From Coprobacter secundus (GTDB lineage: Bacteria; Bacteroidota; Bacteroidia; Bacteroidales; Coprobacteraceae): DNA of 64,000 bases. The stretch spans positions 62,001-126,000 of the forward strand of contig JTDA01000001.1 of assembly GCA_000803105.1 (NCBI GenBank), in the 5' to 3' direction. Within the stretch, counting starts at the first letter, position 1; the number at the start of each line of letters is the position of its first letter. The position numbers and the translations under genes were made by a program. Positions 37,779 through 47,010 of this stretch are shown one piece after another. Below the pieces are notes generated by a model that did no database searches, was not told where the DNA came from, and saw only the letters and a program-made list of their open reading frames with translations.

Positions 37779-39728
37779 TTATTTTTCGGTACAACCTTTC
37801 CAAGAATCCGTACGGAAAGGGACAACCAATAATCCTTCTTTATTACACAGATTGGCCCCCGGATTATTTGCCCAAGCATAACGAACGGCCACCGGTTCTT
37901 TTACTTCATCTGAAAACACGACTACTTTATCTCCCTGTATATACGCCTTTGCCCACACAAATTTTCTATCTTCTCCAGCGATAGAAAAACCTGTAACATA
38001 GCCATATTTATTATTTTTCGTATATAAACCACCTTCGGTGCTATTGAAGGAGACAATTATCTTGTCTCCTTTCTTTTCAAAAGATTTATATGTAGGCCCA
38101 CCACACACTAAATTTTTTTCTCCATACACTTTATTCATCGCAACCAAGGCTAATCTCCGACCGACTTCTTGTTTATTTACCGGATGTATATTATAAGCGT
38201 CACCTATGTCATAAATTACAGCCTGTCCCGTCTGAGGTAGAGAAAGTGTCATAGTCTGTGCTTCACGCAACTCTGCCCACGGACTGTCTTTCGGAACAGA
38301 ATCTTCAGGATTCATATTGGCCAATGATACCCAAAAAAAAGGAAACTCATACCCCCACTGATGTCTCCAGTCCTTTATAAGATTAGGAAACATAGTCCTA
38401 TAAGCATAAGCTCTTCCTGTATCGTGCTCCCCCTGATACCAAATTGCTCCCTTTATCTTGAATTTAATAAAAGGATGTACCATGGCATTATACAATAACG
38501 ACGGAGCTATATTAGGCCCAATTTCTACATAACCGAAATCTACACTCGCTGCAGATTTCCTATACTTCCATTTCCCCGCCAAAGGATAGCGAAGTTTGCC
38601 TTTGGCTTTTATCTCAAGATAATAATCTTCGGGCTCGGCAATAAAACCTCCTGTATAAGAAGAATTATTTACCCGAACAGTTATCGTATTCTCCCCATTT
38701 ATCAATAATTTTTCAGGGATATCATAAATACGCCTTTTGTCAGCTCCATATCCTTCTCCTACTTTTACGCCATTCACCCAAACCATATCTCCATCATCGA
38801 TAATTCCCAACGACAATATCGCAGGTTTATCGGCCGCCCTTTCGGAAAGCCGTATTTTATAACAATACCAAACGTTGCCTACCGAACGTCCCAACTCGGT
38901 CGATACCCAAGCACAAGGAACTCTCATTTCGCTCCATGAAGTGATATCTGTCGATGGGATATACCATCTCTCAGTCATCCCTTTGTCATTTTTCAAGGCT
39001 ATTTCAAATTGGTTACGTTTTTCAGTATTGAGCTCTTGAAACCGATTATAATCTGTCAAAGCCAATTGGTCATAATCGGCTTTCATGTACTGGGGCAAAG
39101 TATCGAAAGCCGACCTGCTTGTCCAGGTTCTCACCCCTGTTGCTCCCCATGAGGAATGTATAATACCGATAGGAATCTGTAATTTTTTATAAAGCTCTCG
39201 GGCATAAAAATATCCGACAGCCGTAAAATTCCCCACTGAAGAGGGGGAACAAACTTCCCATTGGCCCTTGACATTTTCTTGAGGCAAAGCATTTATTGTA
39301 CGCGGTACATTCAAAGAACGTATCATGAAATAATCGGCCGACTCTATCTCACCAGCCGCATTATATGCCTCTTTCACCTGAAACTCCATATTCGACTGTC
39401 CACTGCAAAACCAAATATCTCCGATTAGAATATTCCCTATCCGAATTGTATTTTCACGCCCGACAATCGTCATATCATAAGGCCCTCCAAAAGGCATTTT
39501 CTCTAATTCCAATTCCCAACGTCCATTTTTCATTACTCTCGTTTTCCGATGCTGTCCATTAAAATGGACTGTCACCGATTCACCTTTGTCACCCCATCCC
39601 CAAATCATCACCGGAACATCTCGCTGGATAACCATATTATCTCCAAAAATCCCAGAAAGTTTAATTTCCGCAGATAATTGGAAAGTACATACCAGCCCCA
39701 AAACTACTATTACCAATCTCTTTATCAT
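37779..39728 (-). CDS. SASA-family carbohydrate acetylesterase with inserted jelly-roll domain
   Basis: A 649-residue secreted protein of the sialate O-acetylesterase (SASA/SGNH) family, which removes acetyl esters from sugars. It has a signal peptide, an N-terminal beta-sandwich (IFGDNMVIQRDVPVMIWGWG) and the catalytic GQSNM motif with Ser112. The second catalytic block is AIWYQGEHDTGRAY; a late HPVNKQEVGRR supplies the His. Between about 250 and 390 a GH2-type sugar-binding jelly roll is inserted, which explains the extra length. Its ATG overlaps the GH36 stop by four bases (ATGA), implying coupled translation. In this operon, acetylated pectin or rhamnogalacturonan is a more likely substrate than sialic acid. 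Confidence 0.88.
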   Translation of the reverse strand: MIKRLVIVVLGLVCTFQLSAEIKLSGIFGDNMVIQRDVPVMIWGWGDKGESVTVHFNGQHRKTRVMKNGRWELELEKMPFGGPYDMTIVGRENTIRIGNILIGDIWFCSGQSNMEFQVKEAYNAAGEIESADYFMIRSLNVPRTINALPQENVKGQWEVCSPSSVGNFTAVGYFYARELYKKLQIPIGIIHSSWGATGVRTWTSRSAFDTLPQYMKADYDQLALTDYNRFQELNTEKRNQFEIALKNDKGMTERWYIPSTDITSWSEMRVPCAWVSTELGRSVGNVWYCYKIRLSERAADKPAILSLGIIDDGDMVWVNGVKVGEGYGADKRRIYDIPEKLLINGENTITVRVNNSSYTGGFIAEPEDYYLEIKAKGKLRYPLAGKWKYRKSAASVDFGYVEIGPNIAPSLLYNAMVHPFIKFKIKGAIWYQGEHDTGRAYAYRTMFPNLIKDWRHQWGYEFPFFWVSLANMNPEDSVPKDSPWAELREAQTMTLSLPQTGQAVIYDIGDAYNIHPVNKQEVGRRLALVAMNKVYGEKNLVCGGPTYKSFEKKGDKIIVSFNSTEGGLYTKNNKYGYVTGFSIAGEDRKFVWAKAYIQGDKVVVFSDEVKEPVAVRYAWANNPGANLCNKEGLLVVPFRTDSWKGCTEK

Positions 39729-41943
39729 AAATCTGAAGAATCAACTGCTGTAAGCAAAAAGGCAAAACTATCGAACATGGAACTATCATTTATATTTATA
39801 CCCATCTTCATAAGCTCTTCTCCCGAAAAGACCATATTATCTCCCCAGAACGAGCGTTTTTTACCTGTCGTATTCAATTCGGTCAGTTTGTACTTTTTAT
39901 TTTTATCCAAACCATTCAGTCTAAATTCCAAAAATCTATCCCGACCATGAAATTCAAAACTATACGCTAAAACCACTGCCGATTTTTTATCTTTGGCAAC
40001 ATACATGTTGGCTGCCCACCCTCCTTCATCATAAGGAGATACAAGCCTGTACAAATCCCCGAATTGAACTACAGGACGAATTTTCTTATATGTTTCTACT
40101 GCATTCTTCGCAAAAGCACGTTCTTCCCCTTGCAAATCTTTAGGCTGCAATTCCATGCCCAAACGACCGGCCATAGCTACATCGAACCTATATTTCAGAG
40201 ACGCATTCATTTTCGTCTGATGATTCGGACTTATCGAAACATGTGCCCCGGTAGCAATGGCCGGGAAAAACATATTCGTTCCATGTTGTATGAATATCCG
40301 GCTTAGCGGATTGGTATTATCACTGGCCCAGACTTCATCATGATATTTCAAAGCACCAAAGTCCAAACGACCACCTCCCGACGAACATAGCTGTATGGTT
40401 ATATGCGGATATTTTGCCCGCACTCTCTCATAGACAGAATACAGCCCATTGATATAGTCTACCCAAAAATGAGATTGCTTGTCAGCCGGTAAATACTCGG
40501 AACCGGGATTATTAATAAACCGATTCGAATCCCATTTTACATAAGTGATATTCGGTGAACTGGATAATATTTCACCAAATGTCTCTACAATAAAATCCTG
40601 AACCTCCGGATTAGTCAAATCCAATACCCATTGGTCCCTTACCAATAGCATATCTCTGTCCCCGCTTTTCACAATCCATTCCGGGTGTCTTTCAGCCAAC
40701 TCACTTTTGGGATTCACCATCTCCAGTTCTACCCAAATGCCAAACTTCAATCCTTTTTTATGTGCATAATCAGCCAAATAACCTATTCCATGAGGAAGTT
40801 TTTTCTTGTTCGGCTGCCAATCGCCCAATCCAAAACGGTCGTCATCACGAGGATATTTATTTCCGAACCAACCATCGTCAAGAACGAACATCTCGATTCC
40901 GAAATCCGCGGCATCGTCAATCATATCTTTTACTTTCTTCTCATCAAATTTGAAATAAGTCCCTTCCCAACTATTCAGTACCACAGGGCGTATCTGGCCT
41001 CCATGGACCAATGCATAACGACGGCACCAATCATGATAGTTTCTCGATATTTGTCCTCTTCCGCACGAACTGTAAGTCCATACCATTTCCGGAGTCTTAA
41101 ACTTCTCACCCGGCTCTATCGACAACGATGAAGCGTAAGGATTGATTCCTCCCAAAATATGCAGCATACCATACTTGTCTATCTCAAAAGTCAGTTTGTA
41201 GTTTCCTGACCAAGCCAAAGAACCGGCATAAGTCTCACCCGAATTTTCTTGTGCCGGAGCATCCGATGAAAGCATAAAGGAAGGATTGGCTGATTCCGTT
41301 GTCAAAATTCCGGTTCTTGCTTCTATGCTTTTTACTCCCGGAGTCAATCGTTCTTCCTTCATCTTCATCTCTGCTCCCCAACCTCCATGAAAATGAGTCA
41401 AATAATACGCTTTCTTATGTAAAGGGATATAAGCCGATGCAATTTTTTCTATTCTTATATCATCTTTCTCCTTGTTTTCCAACTCAATATATTGAGTAAT
41501 AACATTTTCTTTCTTATATGCTTTAAATATTACATTTACAAAAAGAGGATATAATTTGTCCTTTAAACAAATTTTTGTCTCAACAACGTTGGCATCAATA
41601 TCTTTTATATCATGTCCGACATAGTACAGGTCAGTCGTTATTACCCCGTCAGAATGTGTCAACTGTAAAGCCGGATCTAAAAAGTCTCCTGCTGCAGGAA
41701 ATACTTCCGGAGCTAAAGAACGTCCGTCCCGTCTCGGTTTATATTTTCTATTCAGAAATATCGTCTGGCTATTTGATGATATTTTATCTCCAAAATATTG
41801 ATAAATAACTTTTTATTTTCTGAAACCGTAAAAACCATACTCAGCCCTGTAGTTTCTACCGGTATAATTTTCACAGGTGACGCATATGATTTTATCCCTA
41901 TCGAAACCAATAATAAAAAAATAACTGTTATAAATTTTCTCAT
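39725..41943 (-). pseudogene. GH36 alpha-galactosidase interrupted by a single-base frameshift
   Basis: The gene would encode about 740 residues, the usual GH36 length, but its frame is broken near 41800-41808. The first frame (signal peptide MRKFITVIFLLLVSIGIKSY, then the GH36 start up to ENKKL) hits TGA at 41752. From about 41804 the next frame reads YQYFGDKISSN, then FLDPALQLTHSDG, and continues to the end with all catalytic features: KWDSNRF (nucleophile Asp), CSSGGGRLDFG and WASDNT (acid/base Asp). One missing T in a short T-run, or a -1 shift on AAA-AAG, would restore it. The upstream GTG at 41967 is a less likely start than the ATG at 41943. A downstream-started product from ATG 41662 would lack the signal peptide and part of the N-terminal domain. 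Confidence 0.8.
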
Positions 41944-41982
41944 ACCAACATTATATTTATTCTTCACTTATATTTATATCCC

Positions 41983-43500
41983 TTATTGCTTTATCGATAA
42001 TGTAAAAGGAAATGCCGGGAGATTATCACCATTATACAAGTTTGCTTTCACATCATTATCGACAGCATAACTTACTTTTACCGCATTCCGGACATTATCA
42101 CCATATATGATCAACTTATTCCTTTCGATACGTGTCTTCACATCCATTTTATGGCCGTTCGCATCATAAACAGAAACATCATTCAATGCATCCCCTTTTA
42201 CCCATAATCCTTTTGCGTATTTAAATTTCACAACCACTTCAGATCCTTTTTTTATCGCGCCTTCTGCTATGGGATAATCAGCCAATCCCGCTTTTCCATA
42301 TACCTTATTCAACGCAGCACCGGCAAACCGTTCACCGAAAGGCACCTTATTGTTCGGATGCACATCATCGGGATTACCAATTTCTATCGTACAGATAACA
42401 TAGGTATTATCCTTTTCTCCAGCTTTCAACTGGGCATCTCTCACAATAGCAGCCCTCTCAGCCGATGGATAATTGAAATTGGTCAATTGACCGATCAGAA
42501 CCGGGAAATCCGAACGAAATCCATTCCTCCAACTATCGATAAAATTCTGTAACTGATATTCGTATTCATCTGCCCATTCTACACTATTTTCTCCCTGATA
42601 CCAAATAAGACCGGATATTGTATATGGCATACAAGGATATACCATACCATTATACAAAGCCCCGGGCTTACAATGGGGACGCTCGAGCATGTGAACACTT
42701 TTGGGTTTCTTTACCGGTTTATTGACAATGCCTCTTGCCGTATCTTTTTGCCATACCAGCATTTTTTCTGCATACATGGCACTATCCTTACTATAGGCTC
42801 TTTCCCACGCATTCCATCTTTCTATCGACTTCCTTAACTTGCTGTCTGACTCTTGCAAATCGTAAGAAAGCCAAGACTCAATACCTGTACCTGCCCATGA
42901 GGCGGAAATAATCCCTACCGGCACATTCAATTTTTCCTGCAAAAGCACCGCAAAATAATAGCTCATGGCCGAAAAATGTTTCACAGACTTTGCATCACAA
43001 CTTTTCCATGAAGCCTGTTTCCTTAATTTCATCTCTTTCCGGTCAGAAACTTGACGGGGAACATGAAAAAGCCTGATATTATCATGTTTGGCATTTTTCA
43101 ATACATTCTCCGAGTTTTTTTCCTCAGCTACTGACCAACCCATATTTGACTGGCCACTAGTAAACCAAACTTCCCCAACCATAACATTATCCAATGTGAC
43201 CCGATTGGTACCGTCTATCCAAATCTGAAACGGACCACCGGCCTTCGGAGTAGAAACATTTAAACTCCATTTGCCATCTGTACCGGCTACTGCTTTATAC
43301 ACTTTACCATTCCAACCGGTCTCAACCTGCACATTTGTCCCCGGAGTATCCCATCCCCACAATGCCACTTTAGATTTCTGTTTCAATACCATATTATCAC
43401 TTATAAGACTCGGCAGAAGAACTTCTGCCTGTAAGTCTATAAGCGAAAAACTAAAAAAGAGAAGAAAAAAAATTCTATCTACCTTAAAACACACTTTCAT
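41983..43500 (-). CDS. SASA-family carbohydrate acetylesterase
   Basis: A 505-residue secreted SGNH-type esterase of the sialate O-acetylesterase family. After the signal peptide comes the N-terminal beta-sandwich (LISDNMVLKQKSKVALWGWDTPG), then the catalytic TSGQSNMGW with Ser118. Later blocks are ISASWAGTGIESWLS, LIWYQGENSVEW and DDVHPNNKVPFGERFAG, carrying the catalytic His. Length is normal, without the inserted module of the other operon esterase. Neighbours are a beta-helix T9SS protein upstream (45 bases) and the GH36 gene downstream (about 40 bases). Substrate is probably an O-acetylated hexose or uronic acid. Confidence 0.9.
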   Translation of the reverse strand: MKVCFKVDRIFFLLFFSFSLIDLQAEVLLPSLISDNMVLKQKSKVALWGWDTPGTNVQVETGWNGKVYKAVAGTDGKWSLNVSTPKAGGPFQIWIDGTNRVTLDNVMVGEVWFTSGQSNMGWSVAEEKNSENVLKNAKHDNIRLFHVPRQVSDRKEMKLRKQASWKSCDAKSVKHFSAMSYYFAVLLQEKLNVPVGIISASWAGTGIESWLSYDLQESDSKLRKSIERWNAWERAYSKDSAMYAEKMLVWQKDTARGIVNKPVKKPKSVHMLERPHCKPGALYNGMVYPCMPYTISGLIWYQGENSVEWADEYEYQLQNFIDSWRNGFRSDFPVLIGQLTNFNYPSAERAAIVRDAQLKAGEKDNTYVICTIEIGNPDDVHPNNKVPFGERFAGAALNKVYGKAGLADYPIAEGAIKKGSEVVVKFKYAKGLWVKGDALNDVSVYDANGHKMDVKTRIERNKLIIYGDNVRNAVKVSYAVDNDVKANLYNGDNLPAFPFTLSIKQ

Positions 43501-43545
43501 AAATTCAAAATTTTCAGGATATCAAAATATATGATTCCAGATATC

Positions 43546-45528
43546 TCAAAATACTGAATATTTTTTAGAGAAACTTCTATTATTACATGTCAAATGGATA
43601 ACATATATGCCCTGTCCGAAGTCATTCAAAGAGACAGTGGAAAACTCTGTGAAATCATCTTCCGATATCTGTTTCCCTACCATATCGAATATTCTCATCT
43701 TTACCGGTTCTCCCTGATGGTCTTTGAGGCTTACACGACCTGACGCATCTATAAGAATTTCCTGTTCGCTATTGCTCTTTACTTCATCTATACTCGTCAA
43801 AGGGTCTTCATCTGTAATAATATTGCTGACATATTTCGTTACATATGGCCTGTTATTCGGTATCAAGAAATTCTGTCCATGATCTCGAATCCAAGTTGCC
43901 GGTTCTATCGTATTCTTATAAAAATATCCTCCGTCTATTCCATTCAGAAATACGCATGGCATCGGACAATTCTTTATCGTATTGCGATGTATGATAATAT
44001 TTCTAAGTCCTCCGGCACGTCCCAAATCGCCATTCGAAGCCTCCAAAACAACAGAAATGGCAGCACATTGGGAGCGTTTCAAATTTTGCCGCCACATACA
44101 TGTCTCAATGTAATTCTCGCTAATCTCCAGATTTTCCGACAACCCGGCCTCCATCCAGTTAAACTCCGGTCCTATGATAATAGCACCGGCTCCGGTATTC
44201 GTAATCGTATTGTTTTGTATTTTGCCGTTCGAAGACTTGATCAATATGCCCCTTCCGGGAACATGTCCGATTGTATTATTTATGACCTTAAATCCGGCTC
44301 CAAGTCTGTCTGTAGAATACAAAACATCACCCGGAGCTACAGCACCTATCTTCTGCCACTCTTCATCCGAAAATTGAATCATGGCTTTATTTATATAACG
44401 GGTATCCTTAATATCCCTAAAATAAGAAAGACATTTTTTGACTTCATCAGAGGTAGGAGGTGTTGAAAATCTCACTCTGGAAGCTTTGGCTGCACCCCGT
44501 CTGACTCCTCCATTCGACACCGCTACAAGATTTTCGTCCTGCTTCAGCATAAAATCTCCAAGGGAACCATCCCGAGTCAAAACATACAACTGCTTATAAT
44601 CGGCATCAACTGAGGAAACCGGATAAAAATTACCATTTATCGCTATAGGATCATCATTTAAATATAATAACGTACATTCTTCTATGGTCGGTCCTATCGT
44701 TGCATGCTTGCTATGAATACCATCAGCAATCCCCGGGCGCAACCTGTCAATGGGGAATCTCGGGTCGTTCTTCTTCCGGTCAATTACACAACGATAGTAA
44801 TGCGTATTCTCACAATAATGTTCTGCAAAATGGAATTGTGGAGCATCATACATCGTGACATTGGACATGGTCATATTTTTACAATAATTCAAAATCATAC
44901 AATGTCTCTTATATCCCTTGGGTATATTATTGAAAACAATATAATCTCCTACCTTATAAACACCGATTTTCGGCATAGCCAAATTTATCTCAATCTTGCG
45001 ACCGTCTAAAAATTTTATGGGGTCGGTTATCTGGTTTGAATAAAAATCCCAAACCAATTCCCGCGTATCTTTATCAAAAATATGTACCCTATCCTGCTCT
45101 GTTTCGGGATTTATCATAGGATATCCTTCATGAATCTCCACTTGTAACGTTTTCGCGTCATCAGACATAGACAATATCGTCCCCTGAGTAGAACAAGGCG
45201 GATCATAATCAATTATCAAATCAGAAAAGGTCATATTTTCACAATGGTCAAAACTGAATGCCTGGTTCTGAAAATTACAAATGATGGTAGAGCCATTCCC
45301 TTTTATCTTCACATTTTTTCTATAACTAAAAACATAAGGACCTTTTCCATCTTTCAAATCAAGTACGTACGTACCTTTGGGAATATCTATAACACAATCA
45401 TTACCTTTTTGGGCATCCAGGACAGCCCTCAAATCGCCCATTGTTTCCTCTGCACACAGAATTCCAAACACTCCTAAAAAGAAGGTAAACAAGGCTAAAA
45501 ATTTTGTATTGTTTCTCATTGTCATCAT
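43546..45528 (-). CDS. Right-handed beta-helix protein with T9SS C-terminal sorting domain
   Basis: A 660-residue secreted protein. After the signal peptide a parallel beta-helix extends over about 40-575, with repeated strands such as ENMTFSDLIIDYDPP, KNMTMSNVTMYDAP and GLRNIIIHRNTIKNCPMPCVFLNG. Conserved acidic turns (GIADGIHSKHATIGPTIEE; LYLNDDPIAING) suggest a catalytic groove. The fold fits several families (GH110-like galactosidases, GH28, polysaccharide lyases) and I cannot choose between them. The last 75 residues (MRIFDMVGKQ, then DFGQGIYVIHLTCNNRSFSKKY) are a T9SS type A sorting domain, so export across the outer membrane is expected. It lies between the MGH1-like glycosidase and the esterase. 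Confidence 0.85.
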   Translation of the reverse strand: MMTMRNNTKFLALFTFFLGVFGILCAEETMGDLRAVLDAQKGNDCVIDIPKGTYVLDLKDGKGPYVFSYRKNVKIKGNGSTIICNFQNQAFSFDHCENMTFSDLIIDYDPPCSTQGTILSMSDDAKTLQVEIHEGYPMINPETEQDRVHIFDKDTRELVWDFYSNQITDPIKFLDGRKIEINLAMPKIGVYKVGDYIVFNNIPKGYKRHCMILNYCKNMTMSNVTMYDAPQFHFAEHYCENTHYYRCVIDRKKNDPRFPIDRLRPGIADGIHSKHATIGPTIEECTLLYLNDDPIAINGNFYPVSSVDADYKQLYVLTRDGSLGDFMLKQDENLVAVSNGGVRRGAAKASRVRFSTPPTSDEVKKCLSYFRDIKDTRYINKAMIQFSDEEWQKIGAVAPGDVLYSTDRLGAGFKVINNTIGHVPGRGILIKSSNGKIQNNTITNTGAGAIIIGPEFNWMEAGLSENLEISENYIETCMWRQNLKRSQCAAISVVLEASNGDLGRAGGLRNIIIHRNTIKNCPMPCVFLNGIDGGYFYKNTIEPATWIRDHGQNFLIPNNRPYVTKYVSNIITDEDPLTSIDEVKSNSEQEILIDASGRVSLKDHQGEPVKMRIFDMVGKQISEDDFTEFSTVSLNDFGQGIYVIHLTCNNRSFSKKYSVF

Positions 45529-45559
45529 ATATAATTTTTATTAGTCTCTTCTATTCTTA

Positions 45560-46924
45560 TCAAAATTCCTCTATAAAAGGTCTGTTTTCTAACCATGCCA
45601 ACATATTCATCACCAAGTAATTCCAGTTTTGAAATCCCGGATTAAGAATAGGTTCGCCATTTTCCGGTTGATAGTACTCATGTAGCGTACTAAAACGCTT
45701 TATATCCTTTCCAAACAATTTTACGGTCTTTACGGCCAGCTCTTGCGCTTCTCGTTCATAACCATATTTGACCAACCCTCTCCAAACCATATAATTGGAA
45801 ATACCCCAAACCGGACCCAACCATGATGACGGATTACCCGAAGCTTTCAGATTATACATCTTTTCCATTTTCGAAAGTGTCCGGATACCGTATGGGGCAT
45901 TAAATGTCTTCTCATTTTTAAAATGTTCTCTGACCATCCGTTCTGACTGCTCCGGTGTCGCAATACCAGACCACATAGCCAAGAAACCGGACCACACTCC
46001 TATTCTCATAATCAGGCAGTCCCAATCACGAGGCATACCACTATGTCTCTCAAATGTATCTGGTTGTTTTACCGGTAATAAATTAAGGTCTACGCTATAA
46101 AAGAAACCGTCTCTCTCATCCCAACAATGTTTCTGTATAGCCGTCTTAAGCTCCGATGCATTTTTCTTATACTGAGGTGCCGTTTCCGATAAATTTAATC
46201 TTTCACACAGATACGACATCGCCTTCAATTCTTTATACATCAAACAATTCAAGAATATAGATGCGGAACTGCGTTCAGGACGATAATAGGTACAAGGGTC
46301 ATTATCGACACCTATTGCAGCATCATTTTGCCAATAATAGAGCCCAGTCGCCCTATCTCGATGATGATTAATATAATTATTTACAAATGTCTGAAGAAAA
46401 TAAAATTTCTCTCTAATCCATTCTGCATCACCATCATTCAGTTCCGTCAAAAACGCAGCATGCTGAGCCAAACAAGGCTTATGCATATTGGTCCTATAAA
46501 TATCTCTCGGACGTATTTTATCCCTTACAGCGTCTCGTTTTACATTTATCGGTATCCAACCGTCCATGCCTCCGAATTCAAGAAAATTCAGAACACAACC
46601 CTGTTCATATTTTATCGCATCTTTCGATGCTTTTTCATTTCCCATATCCGCCAATATCTGGCGTAAAGCAACATTTGTCAACCATGAATCCCAGTCCCAA
46701 AGAACATCAGCATACTGACTGCTTCCCGGAGTTATAAAAGGGTACTTCAGTGAACCTCCTTCTTCTCGGAACATTCCTTTATAATCACCGTATATGTTCT
46801 TTTTTATCGTATCGGCATACTCTTTCCAATCCGTATTTTCTTTTTGAGAAAAAGCAGGAGCGGAGATAATAAACGATACCACATTAATCAAGAACAAATA
46901 ATTTATTCTCAGAGACTTATCCAT
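45560..46924 (-). CDS. MGH1-like (GH63/GH37-type) six-hairpin glycosidase
   Basis: A 454-residue secreted (alpha/alpha)6-barrel protein. The signal peptide ends near PAFSQ. Characteristic segments are LWDWDSWLTNVALRQ (about 74-88), GLYYWQNDAAIGVDNDPC, the PRDWDC loop, NPSSWLGPVWGISNYMVWRGL and LHEYYQPENGEP. These last two correspond to the WxGPVW and HE(x)YxPxTGE motifs of the trehalase/GH63/mannosylglycerate-hydrolase superfamily. An exo-acting role on an alpha-glucoside or alpha-mannoside is likely, but the substrate is not determined. Same-strand neighbours lie 31 and 86 bases away. Confidence 0.8.
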   Translation of the reverse strand: MDKSLRINYLFLINVVSFIISAPAFSQKENTDWKEYADTIKKNIYGDYKGMFREEGGSLKYPFITPGSSQYADVLWDWDSWLTNVALRQILADMGNEKASKDAIKYEQGCVLNFLEFGGMDGWIPINVKRDAVRDKIRPRDIYRTNMHKPCLAQHAAFLTELNDGDAEWIREKFYFLQTFVNNYINHHRDRATGLYYWQNDAAIGVDNDPCTYYRPERSSASIFLNCLMYKELKAMSYLCERLNLSETAPQYKKNASELKTAIQKHCWDERDGFFYSVDLNLLPVKQPDTFERHSGMPRDWDCLIMRIGVWSGFLAMWSGIATPEQSERMVREHFKNEKTFNAPYGIRTLSKMEKMYNLKASGNPSSWLGPVWGISNYMVWRGLVKYGYEREAQELAVKTVKLFGKDIKRFSTLHEYYQPENGEPILNPGFQNWNYLVMNMLAWLENRPFIEEF

Positions 46925-47010
46925 AATAGAGTAAGCTTATGTCCTATCAGATTACATTTTTATAATAGAGAGAATACCATTTTCCACAGCATTCCCTCTA
47001 TTTTTACGGT

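Noticed and set aside
41752..41967. A separate small secreted protein
   Set aside because: Its sequence is the signal peptide and first residues of GH36, and the family sequence continues in the next frame, so it is part of the broken gene.
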